Part shown: piece by piece, positions 1 through 11,750 of the stretch
Layout: each line of letters starts with the position of its first letter
How positions within the stretch are numbered: position 1 is the first letter of the stretch
Assembly: GCA_008973525.1 (NCBI GenBank)
Contig: WACJ01000118.1
Span: forward strand, 806,001-870,000
DNA length: 64,000 nucleotides
Source: Stenopsyche tienmushanensis
Lineage: Eukaryota; Arthropoda; Insecta; Trichoptera; Stenopsychidae
Direction: 5' to 3'
Position numbers and translations under genes: made by a program
Notes under the pieces: model-generated
The model's database searches: none
Seen by the model: only the letters and a program-made list of their open reading frames with translations
What the model was told of the DNA's origin: nothing

Positions 1-960
1 TGATAAAGGTTAATTTAATAAAAAAATAAAATTTAGCAAACATTTTATTATTATTAATGAAATATATTATCAAAATCAATTTATTCTTAGCTTAAAATAA
101 GTATTTATCATACGCATTTTACGAATAAGTAAAGTGGTAAGATAAGTATTTCAAATTTAATGTCTTAAATTAAAAATTAATGACTATACATTGATTTTAA
201 AAAAAACCTACACCAAGTAAAACTTTAACACATATTTTATTATTAATGCAAAATTCATTTATTTTAAGGTAAAATATGGATTTATCATACGCATTTTACG
301 TCCAAGATAAAGTGGTAAGATATGTATTTCAAATCTAATGTCTTAAATTTAACATAAATCACTATACAATGATTTTAAAAATAACCTACACCAAGTAAAA
401 CTTTAATACACATTTTATTATTAATGAAAATTTTATTTATTCTAAGTAAAATAATTATTTATCTTACGCATTTTAAGGCCTGCATAAAGTGGTAAGATGT
501 ATATTTTAAATCTAATGTCTTAAAATTTATATAAAGAGCATTGCATTAATTTTAAGAATAATCTACAGCAAATAAAACTATCAAATAAGCTAAAATTATG
601 AATAAATGATATGTATTTTAAATCTAATATTTTCTTAAAATAAATATTCATAGCTATGCAGTGATCTTAAAAAAAACCTACATCAAGTAAAACTTAAACA
701 CACATTTTTTTTTACTGCAAAAAGTATTCACACACAACACAAAATTCAATTATTTGTAAGCTAATATTAAGATCCATCTCAAACATTTTACCGCAAAGTA
801 AAATGATAAGAAATCTATTTTAAATCTAATATCTTAAGATATGTATGAAAAGCTGTGCATTGATTTTAAGAATAATCCACATCAAATAAAACTATAATAT
901 AATTCATTATATTCTAAGCTAAAATAATGTAAAATGATAAAATATATATTATAAACTAAC
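1..960. repeat. Degenerate ~178 bp tandem repeat (satellite-like), downstream of IAP gene A
   Basis: A very AT-rich array in which the landmark CCTACACCAAGTAAAAC recurs near 207 and 385, then in diverged form near 562, 677 and 877. The first spacings are 178 and 177 bp; later units are shortened or lengthened by indels. Each unit also carries a TTTATCATACGCATTTTAC-like block followed by AAAGTGGTAAGAT. No coding potential is seen. A related array in the opposite orientation lies downstream of gene B (about 34980-35620), so it belongs to the duplicated gene-plus-flank block. The array continues off the left edge of the window. Confidence 0.75.
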
Positions 961-999
961 ATTTACACAATACATGAATCTGATGAAATTGATGATATA

Positions 1000-1621
1000 T
1001 ATATATTTATTATAAGAGTGCGATTCAAATATAACTCGAAGTTTCACTGTACAAATTTGCAAATGCAAAAAAATGCAAATGATGTATCTTATTTTTTTAA
1101 ATATTTCTTGAAGAAAAGAAATTCCAGGTTATATTTTAATCCCCCTCGTATTGTAATAAATATATCTGTTTGCACCCAACAACCGATATTCGTTCAAATG
1201 TCTCACAAGGAACAGGCTAAAAAGCTTTCTCTAGTTGACAAATATTTCGATAGTGTAAATAAAATTAAATCAATTGTTTTTATCTATATTAAAGAGGCCA
1301 TTATCTAAATACGCTGATAAAAATGTAATTCTTCGATCACGCTTTGACATATTTTTGTTCAAAAGCAAGAAAAACATTGAATTGCAAGTGTTATTAAATA
1401 TGATAATGAACTATGCGAGGTTGTTTCCTCGATTATGCCCGTATTATGCGTTAAATTAATTGATTTTTCCAGGTTTTTCTTCCAGTGTTTCATTCTTTAC
1501 GACACTATCGAAACTCAGAAACTACTCATAGCATTCTGTTTTACTCCAAATTCAATTTTCAAATTTCAAATGGAGACATCCGAACTTTAAACCGTGTAGG
1601 CGCAAATGGTTACATAAAATT
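1000..1621 (-). other. 3' flank of gene A, homologous to 3' flanks of genes B and C
   Basis: Non-coding on the minus strand and probably contains the 3' UTR. The TTTGCACCCAAC block near 1170 matches a block near 44040 beyond gene C. The stretch around 1460-1620 (for example TTGATTTTTCCAG and GAAACTCAGAAACTA) matches the reverse complement of 34490-34640 beyond gene B. Small ORFs here look like chance openings. I see no clear polyadenylation signal. Confidence 0.6.
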
Positions 1622-2788
1622 TTACCTATTAATGTAATAACACCTTTCTAAGAAGGTGTTCAAACCATTTAATCGATATTCTTTATCTTTAAATGATTTT
1701 AAAAAAACACAATTCGGAGACCAAACAGCGTGCTCCTTCCACGGACTATCACCCTTTTGCCAATCCTTTAACACAATTTCACAACAATAGCACATAACAC
1801 TGTCTTTTGTGCCAGTATAGAAAAAGCCAGATTCCGCCAATACAGCCTTCGAGACCACTTCTTGGTACGCCCAAGTATCGAAGGTCTTCATCCTCAAAGA
1901 ATGGACGCAATATGATGCATCAACTGAATGACTTTTATCAGCGCGGTTGAAATAAAAGAAGTCGCTGAAATTTTCCAGAAGGCAATTCTCAAAATAGTCT
2001 ATTAGCATTTGCGTTCTGTCATAAGCATACAGCATCTTTTCATGGAAATCCTTTGTCAATATGTTAACATTTGTGATCATATTATTAATATCAGCCTTAG
2101 AAATAGTTGATTTATTAGATTCACCCTGGTATTCCTTTTGCCTATTCAACATTTTTAGCATCGGACAATGTGGCGATATCTTCTCGTGTTCCAATACAGG
2201 ATCAATTATGTTATCGTATTTAGAAAAAAATATCTGGCAGAAACAACAGATCACAATGTTAAATGAGCTTTCATAAATGAAACCAGCTCTAGCAAAATCC
2301 CCAGCGGAAATATTTTCATCCGGACAGTTTTTGAATGTTTCCATGTTGGTTTCCAAAATTAGATCTAAATACATTTTCCATTTTTCACAAATATGTTCTT
2401 CCGTGTTCATATCGTTTTGTATACTTTCATTAAGTGCTAGCTGCTCTGGTTCGAGTTTTGATGCATAAAAAATTTGTTGGTTGATCATATTTTTCCACGC
2501 AAGTATCTTATCACGATCATGTTTCATGATTTCAATATTTTGCACGACTTGTATGTATGCTTGATAACTTTTTCGAAATGTATGCGTTGAAATTTCCTTT
2601 TCAATTTGGTCCTCATTACTTTTCTCATTCGCCTTTGAGATTTGACCATTATAAATCCCTTTCTCATACGGCGGCGTACAAATATTTAAGCTAGCGTATA
2701 ACAGCCTGTTAATCATATTGCCATTCATTATGTTAAGTCTTTGGTGATATGAATGCAGATATGATGAAACCCCAGTTACCTCAAACAT
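1622..2788 (-). CDS. IAP-family protein A: long N-terminal region plus two BIR domains, no RING (388 aa)
   Basis: A single open frame. The start at MFEVTG is shared by all three paralogues and has A at -3. Residues 1-145 are unrecognised, rich in charged residues and probably helical. A divergent first BIR covers about 146-212, with ligands C181, C184, H201 and C208 but without the usual central tryptophan. A linker with many aromatic residues follows. The canonical BIR is about 299-366, with ligands C333, C336, H353, C360 and the motif GDSPWKEH. There is no RING, CARD or UBA, so it cannot be an E3 ligase by itself. Known BIRs bind caspases or IAP-binding-motif peptides; whether this one does is inference. 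It is about 90% identical to gene B by eye. The intact frame across three copies argues against a pseudogene. A fixed 5' exon is possible because a splice-acceptor-like site lies upstream. Confidence 0.85.
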   Translation of the reverse strand: MFEVTGVSSYLHSYHQRLNIMNGNMINRLLYASLNICTPPYEKGIYNGQISKANEKSNEDQIEKEISTHTFRKSYQAYIQVVQNIEIMKHDRDKILAWKNMINQQIFYASKLEPEQLALNESIQNDMNTEEHICEKWKMYLDLILETNMETFKNCPDENISAGDFARAGFIYESSFNIVICCFCQIFFSKYDNIIDPVLEHEKISPHCPMLKMLNRQKEYQGESNKSTISKADINNMITNVNILTKDFHEKMLYAYDRTQMLIDYFENCLLENFSDFFYFNRADKSHSVDASYCVHSLRMKTFDTWAYQEVVSKAVLAESGFFYTGTKDSVMCYCCEIVLKDWQKGDSPWKEHAVWSPNCVFLKSFKDKEYRLNGLNTFLERCYYINR

Positions 2789-2933
2789 TATGGGTGGATA
2801 TGAAACAATATTAAATCACAAAACAGGCTTGTCAGATCACTAATTTTCACCCACTTGTATGGTTCAAAGACAACGATAAAAGGCGACGGATAGAAGCACT
2901 GAACTGGCCAAATAGTGCCTTCAGTAGAGCCTC
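2789..2933 (-). pseudogene. Frameshifted 5' extension of gene A
   Basis: The minus strand just upstream of the start can be read as GSTEGTIWPVQ and onward to KISDLTSLFCD, as in gene C. One base is missing near 2813 (TTAAATC here, TTAAAATC in C), which throws the frame into a stop just before the start codon. An AG preceded by a pyrimidine-rich stretch lies at 2934-2935, in the same place as in B and C, and looks like a 3' splice site. In A this stretch is therefore probably 5' UTR. Alternatively C could carry an insertion rather than A and B a deletion. Confidence 0.55.
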
Positions 2934-3107
2934 CTATTGAGAAAGAGTAATAGAAAATTATCATGATAATATTTAATAACAATTATAAATAATATTGATA
3001 CCTTTTAATAAAACGATTATTTATTAACAGTTTTAGCGTGTGCTCGCAAGAACGCGATCAGCCCAATTAGTGAATAAAAATAAATTTATCATACGAGATA
3101 AGATTAA

Positions 3108-3298
3108 GAAATATCTAAAACAGATAAAAATCATATCTATCCAATTAACCTGTTGGTTGCTGTTGGATTTTTTAACAGTGACGTTAAGAATCATTTTTTA
3201 ACACCAAAAACATCGAAAACTGTAAATATTTTTCATTAGTTTAGGATATATTAAAAATAAGATATCTAAAACAGATAAAGATCATATCTATCCAATTA
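3108..3298. repeat. 39 bp direct repeat flanking a ~110 bp spacer, upstream of gene A
   Basis: The block ATATCTAAAACAGATAAA (about 39 bp in all) occurs at about 3110-3148 and 3260-3298. The spacer includes the intact site CATTAGTTTAGGATATATT at 3235-3253. The same arrangement is upstream of gene B (first copy near 32913-32957), where a hAT copy sits in GTTTAGGA. Gene C lacks the whole segment, supporting A and B as the closest pair. Confidence 0.6.
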
Positions 3299-3690
3299 AA
3301 TACAAATAGTGCGGTTTTATACTAGTGTTTTTTTTAAATACATAGAAAAGTATGATTTTGCTTTTAAATACAATGTTTAGGGAAAAAAGTATATAATATA
3401 TGTATTTAAAAATAATATATATGATCTAAAATTGGGCTCCCTAGTCCCACATGACAAACTTTCTCGTATATTTTTAGCTCAGATGGTTAAACTTTTATTT
3501 TAGGATTCAAAGAAGAATTAGGTACAACGGAATAATCGTTCATATAACTAATAACACAGAATTTCATATTCTGCGCTTTACCACTCTGATATACTCGCCA
3601 TAGGTTGAAAATCGCTATTATATTTACTTATATTAATGCAATAAATTATTTTAAAGCTAACATTGCAATTGCTGGATTTTCTATTATATT
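3299..3690. other. Upstream flank shared by genes A and C
   Basis: Non-coding AT-rich sequence that matches the region upstream of gene C (about 46000-46370) in blocks, including ATAGAAAAGTATGATTTTG-like, CAAAGAAGAATTA and AATGCAATAAATTATTTT. The match stops near 3680, which gives one edge of the duplicated unit. Confidence 0.55.
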
Positions 3691-4111
3691 TTGTGAGTTG
3701 TAATTATTTTTTTCATTTAAATGCAGCACTTTTTACTAGATTATGCAAAAAATCTCAATTTTTAAAACTTAAATTCATTATTGGATAATAATTTATAAGT
3801 CCATTAAGTACACTTAAAAATGTTCCATAGTATTGACCATCTTATACATATCAGTTGAAGATTTTACTGAAGACCAAGGAAGAAAGGCTGTTCAATAAAA
3901 TCTCAAGATTTTTTCATCGGCATTTGATTATTTATTTATTTTAACGGACTACAGAGCTTCATATAGGAATAATCTAAAATTAAAAATAAACATAACAAAG
4001 AAAATATTAAATTTTAATAAAGTGAAATATTTAAAGCATTAAACAGACAACGTGGTGAAAAATCGAAATATAACCAATGATTCCTAAGGGAGGCTAGCTG
4101 AAGGATATACA

Positions 4112-5275
4112 TTGATGCCTGAAATAAGATGTGATTTTGCCATCATAATTATTTATAACACACATCACGCGGTGCACCGGTTGAGAATCACTGATCTTAT
4201 CATCATCAGACATAGAGAATCTTTAGTTCCGAAAACATTACCAGCTGCACTAAAACCTGTATTAGATCAAGCTATAAATATGGTGAATTTGATAAAATCA
4301 AGACATTTAAAAACACGCATGTTTAAAAATATTTGCATTTCTATAGAAGCTAAGTACGAGTGTTTACTTTTTCACACTGAAGTCAGGTGGTTATCTAGAG
4401 ATAAAGTTTTATTACGATTTATAGAACTTAAGAGTAAATTGTTAATCTTTTTTCGAAATAAAGAGATGGATGATTTTGTAAAACGTCTTCAGAATAATGA
4501 TTGGCTAATGTATCCACTGACAAAATGACAGGATTTCGAAAAACCGAATAATAGACAAAAAAAAGTAGATATGTTTCCTTCACTTAACGAAAACATTCCT
4601 GAGGGAATTATTTCCGCAATAATAGAACATTTAACTTTATTGGAAGAAAATATTGCACACACTGGATAAGAAATCCATTTGCTACAATTGATACATCGTA
4701 TTGTGAATTTTCATACGCTGAAGAAGAAAAAATAGCTTCATTGTCGACTGATCATACCCTAAAATAATTACTAAAAAATAAATAATATAATATATATAAA
4801 AATAAATACTAAAAAAATTAAATTTTCCGAAATGACCATGGAGGACTTTTGTATTTCTGTCCTAGAGAAATATGCAGCTCTTCACACGAAGACACTGAAA
4901 ATTTTGTTACAGTTTTCTATATCATATTTGTTTGAACTTGGTTTCTCAACAATACGAATTTAAGCGAAGAATCGAGTATAACGATATCAAATCTACGACC
5001 TAATATTTCTGATATCTGCAAAAGCCAACGAGCTCAGATATCACATAATTGATTATTATGTTGAGCAGGGACGTCATTTTGGGTGGACAAAGGGAGAAAA
5101 ATGCCTTCCTCCCCCTAAATATATCACCTAAAGAGAGCTTTCAAATATTAATAGTTTTATTAAATAATGAAAATTATATCGACATATTTTTTTCGAATTT
5201 TTAATTCTGGTGCACCGCCACTTTTTCCCACGATCAAAAGTGCACCATGACTTCAAAAAGGTTAAGAAGCACTAA
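4112..5275 (+). pseudogene. Decayed hAT transposase, ZBED5/GTF2IRD2-like
   Basis: An open stretch at 4112-4528 ends with the hAT-type motif HTEVRWLSRDKVLLRF and a following acidic region. After several stops and frameshifts, conserved C-terminal pieces appear: FATIDTSYCEFSY near 4680 and KYAALHTKTLKILLQF with YLFELGFSTIR near 4870-4960, which resemble the hAT dimerisation end. The block from about 4330 to 4660 is closely repeated at 11240-11640, which keeps an extra segment deleted here. The right end carries a hAT-like terminus near 5210-5275 (GGTTAAGAAGCAC). Not functional. Confidence 0.6.
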
Positions 5276-7320
5276 TCTAAAGCAACGGTTCTTAAACTAG
5301 GGTCCACGGAGCCTTTACGTGGGGTCCACGTCATTTGGATAAAATATCAACCTTCAATTGAAAAACTAGGACGTTCTTTGCATAAATGTTTTGTAATAGT
5401 GAAATCGTAATAGGAAACTCTGCATGCTGATGGCAGTAGGTCAGAATTTGAAGATTTAAAATGCCTAGAAATATGAATTGGATTTGATGTTATATATCAA
5501 ATAATTAATTTAGCTAAGATATTATTTGTTGTGTTAAATGTTTAGCGTCAAATTTGAATGCACTTTACTCCAGGCAATGGACCTTATATTAATTGCAAGG
5601 ATATTGGGAGTTGGAGACATTGTTGTTTCTTGGACGGCCGAGATCTATTGTTTAAACACGAAACAGTAACGGGATGCAAGTAATTATACGAAATTGCCAA
5701 GACAATGCACTCATAAAGCAATAGAGAACATGACAAAGCCAGTGCTTTCTATAATTACTGATTAATCCTGATGATGTGACTACTATACTGATGCAATGCA
5801 TCTTGCTGAAGACTGAACCCAAACGTCAATATTCAAAAAAAAAAACATATTCAAGTCAAACTCTCCTTATCAAGCTATCCTTAACATTTTTGACACGTAC
5901 CTCGATTTTAATATAGTTTTTAGTACTTGATCTTGTTCGTATATCGGGGATACAAAATCAAACATGTAGCTGAATGTTTCCAATAAAAAAATGTATGAAT
6001 TCCCAATATTTCAAAAAAATCGTACTTGAATGCAATTGACACATATCAATAGCGATATTAGTAAGAAATGCATTAAAAGTTTTGCACAAAAGTGATGTAA
6101 TTCATATTTTTAAAATCCACAAAAAACACAAGGGCTATGAGCTTGAATGAGGCCAAAATCGTAATTTATGGAAATGAATAAACTTATGAATCCTTATTGT
6201 TATCATTTTAACCCTAATAATGCCGGACGCCGATATATTGTCATTTTCAACACTGCCAAAAAGTGCCAACGCCGATATATCGTTGTTTATGCCTTAGCTT
6301 CTTACTATTCCCATCGCAATAGTACTTGTTTAAAAATAACTTCATAAAACTTTATATGAAACTCTTACTGCATGTTCTTGCGTAAAATTGAATTTTTTTT
6401 CAAAGAATCAACTTTATTTAAATCCATCAATCATGTTTTTATTATACGTTCGAAAAATATAAAAAAAATGTTTTAAATGTTAAATTATATATTATCATTT
6501 CTTACGCAAAAAATGAGAATTTTAAAATGTTGAGATATGCTATAACAATAATCCGAATAGTTTTATGCTTTGATAATAACTGTATCGCGAAAAAGTCGCA
6601 TAGACAGACAGATATAGACATAGTCTTATTTTATAATTACAGATCTTTTTCTAACGAATGGAATTTTTTTAAAAAACAGCTTATAGGTTCAAAGTCTTTT
6701 ATTTTCCAATTTTATCTTATTATAGATATGGTTATCAATTGAGAAATAACAATAGACGAAACAAATTGCGCATGAAATAATACATGTATTTGAAAATATT
6801 GTTACTAAGCAAGAAGTTTGTATAATTAATATAGTTAATTTGAAAAACGACAACTCAACCAGTTTTGTTTATCATCATTTCAGTATCAGCATCTACATAA
6901 CTGCCAACACAAATTGAGGTCAACTATTATAGGGACGTAGGAGTAGAAGTGTTGAGACTGGATAGGGTAGGTTTTTTCGTGGAGGAGCCAGGAGATTTTT
7001 TTGTAAAATGCTTCATCGCAATTATTGTCTTGGGGAAGAAGAAAGTAAGTATTGCCGATTAACAAAAGCAGTCAGGAATTAACCACGGACAAAAAAGGAA
7101 GAGTACGTTTTTTCCTTTTTGATAACCATTACAATGAAACATTTATCTGCCGAACCAGTCTTTACTGTTTTCCTGGATAATAATCACATAGCCAAAAGAA
7201 GACTTCAGGTGCCAGATCAAGTTAAGGATCAATCATTCTTAGGGAGGCATGAATCTATTACAATTTGCTATCTGTTTAACAGTTTTTGAATTCCCTTGGT
7301 GTAGGAATTCTTCGATTTAT
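5276..7320. other. Gene-free stretch with hAT-like and piggyBac-like terminal sequences
   Basis: Immediately right of the hAT remnant, CAACGGTTCTTAAACTAGGG resembles the terminus of another hAT element, but no transposase is readable. Near 6205-6290 there is TTTTAACCCTAATAATGCC followed by two copies of an ACGCCGATATATYG motif, which resembles a piggyBac-type end. Short ORFs such as 6527-6742 are low-complexity and unsupported. No gene is recognised. Confidence 0.35.
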
Positions 7321-7324
7321 GTCT

Positions 7325-7690
7325 TCTGAATTCGTACAGTTTTTATGTCTTCTGAATTCGTACATTTTTTTGTATCCAAAAACTGCTTTAATACGGGAAA
7401 CAAATAAACATCGCAGGGAGCATCAGGGGAATAAAGTGGATGTAATAGCAACTCTCACTTAAAGCTCCTATTTTTTTCTCGCTGAATGGGATCTCACGTT
7501 GTCGTGGCGCAAGATGACGTTATGCCTGTTGATTCTGGTTCTGGTTCTAAGTTCTGGATGAGTTTATTGAAAGATTTTTCTCGACCAAATCTCGTAGAAC
7601 ATCGTTATCCAGCGTTTTAAGCCGCACACCACCAGAGTCACCTAGTAACCAAAAATTGCCCGATCAAATTCTGGCGAACCACTTTCTGCA
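7325..7690 (-). pseudogene. Mariner-family transposase remnant
   Basis: On the minus strand one frame reads a degraded version of the catalytic region: HPLYSPDAPCDVYLFPVL (revcomp of about 7380-7450) preceded, with stops, by a sequence resembling the H-D-N-x-R-P-H motif. These are the second and third catalytic motifs of mariner transposases. The 5' half and terminal repeats are not recognisable, so it is a dead fragment. Confidence 0.55.
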
Positions 7691-8547
7691 TATTTATTCG
7701 CCAACACAGTCATCTCTGTACACATTATAAATAGTTTTTAGGGAACTAAAGACAGATTCGCGAGAGAAAATGTCATACATGAGGTTGATTTGTTGACAAA
7801 CTGAACAATGACTGTTTCAAAGGATGTAGCAAAAAACATTACAAAACTTATACCCCATGTTTTTATAACTTTTATAAACAGAATTATAAAAACGGCATGC
7901 ATTTTCATCTCATCCTAATCATCAACGACTTTGAGTTTTCGATCTTTAGGTGGCTGTGATATTGTAGAACGCAAATGTGAAACCAGCACGTGAAAAATGC
8001 ATTTTCACCTTCATCCGATAAAGGGTTTGTTACTTAAGAAGAATACATGATCGCTAAACAATATAATATTATTGTTTGATGACATAACAAGTTATTGTGG
8101 AAGATCCTGAAAACGTTAGTGAAGCAAATAAAAACCTGTCTCTTGCCGTAAATATTATTCCTGTAGGATTTTGCAATCAATTGGAGAATCGTTTCTTTGG
8201 TTATATTGCATATTCTCTCTGAATGAGTCCTTGAATCTCAATGCAATGAATGGTATGAGTTTAATATCGCGAGCTGCATTAAAAATTAATCATCGTTTTA
8301 ATCTTTATAATTGATGATTTTGAAATAGAGCCTAATTACTTTTACCTTTATCACTCATTTTTTACTTGTTTTGCTATTTTTTATCTGCTCTTCTTGACTA
8401 GCTATTCCTGGAGTTGTTTTTCCAATTTTATGAATCTGCAAAATTTAAATTATAAAATTTACAAAATATTTCTTGCCATTTATAAGAGTTAAGCGTACAA
8501 AATTGCATCTAAAATTAAATGAAAAAACAACATTTTTTTCTACCTGT

Positions 8548-8553
8548 TTTATT
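8548..8553 (-). terminator. AATAAA polyadenylation signal for the BIR-BIR-RING gene
   Basis: TTTATT on the plus strand gives AATAAA on the minus strand about 60 bases beyond the stop codon. It sits in a T-rich context as expected for an arthropod 3' end. Confidence 0.45.
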
Positions 8554-8613
8554 GTTTTTTTTTTGTACAAAATAGTGAGATTCGATGTTTTCATAAATTT
8601 ATGTAATATCTAA

Positions 8614-9363
8614 TTAGCTGAAGTATAATTTCATAGTTCTATCGATGTAAGTATCACATTTTAGACATTTTTGAATATTCAGTCCACATTTGAAACATGT
8701 GACAGTATGACCACAAGGGACAAAACAAGTCTTCACTTCACTATTTTGACAAATTGCACAATTAGTTTTCTTAGATAAGTATGGTTCAATGTCTTCACAC
8801 TGTTCTTCGTCATCATTATCGACATTTTCAATAACATTTCTTATGAAGTTATCTCCTTTAATCAGCCTCAAATAATGACAGGCCGGAAACCAGTAAGAAT
8901 GCTCCCTCCAGGGATCGTCGCCTTTGTTCCAATTTCTTAAAATTCCACCGCAATAATAGCACATGGTTCTATCGCCGTTTCCCAAATAGAAGAACCCAGC
9001 ATCTGCCAAAGTCTTTGTGCATATTTCAACACTGATTGGCCACTCTTGAAATGAATTCATCCTAGAAACCCAGGTATTATAAGAGAATAGGCGTGGAGAT
9101 TGTGGTGTATAATCATTTGGAACATCTTTTATGAAGTCACATTTGCTAGCGAACGATTTATGCGCCTCGATCGGATCGTCTCCTTTTTTCCAATCACATA
9201 GCACCACCTCGCAAACATGACACTTCAGAAAGTCCTTTATTCCAGTATAATAAAAGCCACTCCTGAAGGCCTTATATTTACTGATGAACGATACGGGCCA
9301 ATCTTCCAAGGACTCGAATCGTTTTTCTCCTTCTGTCCATGTTTTATTTTTTAATGACGACAT
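8614..9363 (-). CDS. Inhibitor of apoptosis protein, BIR-BIR-RING (249 aa)
   Basis: A compact, full-length IAP. BIR1 is residues 15-80 with ligands C48, C51, H68, C75; BIR2 is about 91-168 with C135, C138, H155, C162 and the motif GDDPWREH. An acidic linker (about 178-195) leads to a C-terminal C3HC4 RING with C202, C205, C217, H219, C223, C226, C233, C236. Members of this family bind caspases or IAP antagonists through the BIRs and ubiquitinate partners, or themselves, through the RING. The architecture and length resemble baculovirus-type IAPs and short insect IAPs, but no other viral gene is nearby. BIR1 has IEAH where BIR2 has WREH, so BIR1 may have a weaker peptide groove. A splice-acceptor-like site lies five bases upstream of the ATG. 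It is on the same strand as A, C and the single-BIR gene. Confidence 0.9.
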   Translation of the reverse strand: MSSLKNKTWTEGEKRFESLEDWPVSFISKYKAFRSGFYYTGIKDFLKCHVCEVVLCDWKKGDDPIEAHKSFASKCDFIKDVPNDYTPQSPRLFSYNTWVSRMNSFQEWPISVEICTKTLADAGFFYLGNGDRTMCYYCGGILRNWNKGDDPWREHSYWFPACHYLRLIKGDNFIRNVIENVDNDDEEQCEDIEPYLSKKTNCAICQNSEVKTCFVPCGHTVTCFKCGLNIQKCLKCDTYIDRTMKLYFS

Positions 9364-9368
9364 GTCGC

Positions 9369-9386
9369 CTAAGGTGATAATATAGA
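9369..9386 (-). promoter_or_regulatory. Candidate 3' splice site just upstream of the BIR-BIR-RING start
   Basis: The minus strand reads TATATTATCACCTTAG then GCGAC and ATG. A pyrimidine-leaning tract ending in AG directly before the start codon suggests a 5' UTR intron. The exon upstream is not identified. Confidence 0.35.
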
Positions 9387-9842
9387 ACTAACGCCTTTAC
9401 AAAAATGTTCGACGAGACATATTTATGTTATCTTATCGAGTATAATTGTTTTATTATCGAACAAAAATATTTCAAATATAATCTGGAACACATCTATTAG
9501 TGATATATACAAGTATATATGGAGTGTCTTATTTTCTTACATAGTTCCCTTCATTAGGAAAAAAATCCATCCATCCAACAATCAAATCCCGTAAATACAA
9601 AAACTTGATCGTTAAAGCTTCGGTCAATTAAGTTTGATTAAAGTATGATGTTTTTTCATTTAAGAAAATCAGTATTAATTGTAGTTTTGATTTCCAATGT
9701 ATCATTCAAGTGTGACGCCTGGATATTTTTTTAAATATCTTGCTGGAAATAGACATCAGACATACCAATATGATTCAATTGTGGTCATAGAAGTCACTCA
9801 ACATTGATTGGTATAGCTTAGAATTTACAGATGCATGTAACT

Positions 9843-10293
9843 AGGGGTCCCAAATATTGGTATAATCAATTATTTTAATAACGACTATGAAACTGGTAAA
9901 ATATTCGAGTATTCGAATATTTTAGATATATACGAGCTTGATTCAAATATAACCCGGATTTTTTCTGTACAAATTTATTAGTGATATTTAAAAATACAAA
10001 TCTTAAATCTTAATTTTCTAACATAACTCCCTTCGTTAGAAATATATTTATACTATTGGATAGAAAACTTCTTGGTCCCATCACTGAAGAATAAAGGCGA
10101 GAAGTAGCATTTTCTATTGCGCAACCCATAATTATTCGTTTTTTCGTAAACAAAGGTGTGAAATCAAGTGAAATTTTGAGTATTTTGGTTTAAACAAATG
10201 TTCGTTTGAAACCAAACAAGCAATGTCAAAAATATCAGAACTTAAAAAAAGGGCAAATATATTTGAATACCGAATATTCGATTGGGACCCTTA
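9843..10293. mobile_element. ~450 bp inverted-repeat element (MITE-like)
   Basis: The left end TAGGGGTCCCAAATATTGG and the right end, whose reverse complement begins TAAGGGTCCCAATCGAATA, form short imperfect terminal repeats. The interior is AT-rich with ATTCGAATATT motifs and has no transposase. A related end occurs at 46740-46812. It is probably a non-autonomous DNA element. Confidence 0.5.
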
Positions 10294-11215
10294 AATGTGA
10301 CCCAAATTTGACCAAAATGCACACCAAACTGTGACTTATTTCAGATATAGACATCTTTCCCAAATAACACAAGGATTTTCATCATATCTAATAAAACAGT
10401 TTTACTTATTGACGATCCATCCATTGTGAATAAACAAAATTTTGCTTGAAAACAATGGATTTCTCGTTCATTGTTCAATAATAATGTGAACCTATAAATA
10501 AATATACAAACTGATTCGATAAAAAATTCTTTCAAAACGTGATAACGTTACATAGGTCTCATTTTATAAATCAGGAAGCATAATTTTGTCGCCGAAGTAC
10601 ATACGTTGTTAGCGCAATTTTTGGAAGACAGCCCCTTGACACACTATTTTTTCCATCTCGTAAAATAGTGTAAAATATAAGGGAAGCGTATCTCTCAATT
10701 TATTTTGATTATAAGTAATCATGTGAGCGGGGCGTAAAGTTATTTCAGCGAAAGTACTTTCGGCGTAATATAAAAGAGGCAATGTAACACAAAGAGGCTC
10801 CATACACCAGCCTTTTCTAATATAGCCTTCATATTCGTTTCGGGTAATGTATTTTCACTGTCAACTTATTTGCGCATAATGTCTAATAACTTTCCGAGAC
10901 TCCCTATTCGAAGATTCGCGTTGACGTGCGCGTTATTTCGCCGTAACAGAAATGAAATATCATATGTACTCAAAATTCATAACACACAATCAAGTTTGCT
11001 TACATTGTTAAACAACTAATCTTCTAAATTGAGCCGTAGAAAAAGTTGATCGTGATCTGTGATATGCATGTTCGAGCGCAATTATGCAATCGAATCAATG
11101 TATATTGATATCAATATCAAAAAATGTATCACAATCTATTGATCAAGCAATAATGTAAGATCCCGCAAACAAGGGTAAAAGGTGTGGTTTTAAATTACTA
11201 AAAGTAAAATATCAA
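10294..11215. other. Gene-free AT-rich stretch
   Basis: Only short ORFs under 70 codons with no recognisable motif. I see no tRNA or repeat here. Confidence 0.4.
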
Positions 11216-11219
11216 TATT

Positions 11220-11750
11220 CTATCCAAGAGTAAGATCGGCATTTCTATGGAAGCTAAATACGAGTGTTTACTTTATCACACTGAAGTCAGATGGTAATTT
11301 AGGGGTAAAGTTTTATGTCGATTCATAGAACTTAACATTGAGGTGTTAATCTTTTTTCGAAATAAAAGTATGAATGATTTTATAAAACGTCCAGAATAAT
11401 GATTGGTGTTCTAAAGTGGCATATTTAGCAGATATTTTTTAATTACTTAAAAAAAGTTAATACAAGCATTCAAGGAAAAATACTATTTTTTTATATCCAT
11501 TGACAAAATGACAGGATTTCGGAAAATATAACTCTTTGGAAAAATCGAACAACAGAAAAAAAGTAGATATGTTTCCTTCACTTAACGAAAATATTCTCGA
11601 GGAAATTATTTCTGCAATAATAGTATATTTAACACATTTAAACGAAATACTGTGTATCTATACTTCAAAAATGCAAACTATACATATGGGGTATCAAAAA
11701 AAATTTTTTTTTCAGCAAATCATTAATATTTTCTAAAATTAACGATTTTG
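11220..11750 (+). pseudogene. Second decayed hAT transposase fragment
   Basis: Closely repeats 4330-4660: the stretch encoding EAKYECLLYHTEVRW, then FFRNKSMNDFIKR, then MFPSLNENILEE. It keeps an extra segment readable as VAYLADIF, a hAT signature that is deleted in the copy at 4.1-5.3 kb. Stops and frameshifts interrupt it, and neither end has clear terminal repeats. Confidence 0.6.

Noticed and set aside
1..960. A CRISPR array
   Set aside because: The repeats are adjacent ~178 bp units that diverge along their length, with no short constant repeat and unique spacers; the sequence is eukaryotic.
1018..1459. Two overlapping plus-strand ORFs next to gene A
   Set aside because: The region is non-coding 3' flank shared with genes B and C and the ORFs are not conserved there.
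2061..2468. Plus-strand ORFs inside gene A
   Set aside because: They are antisense shadows of the IAP coding frame.
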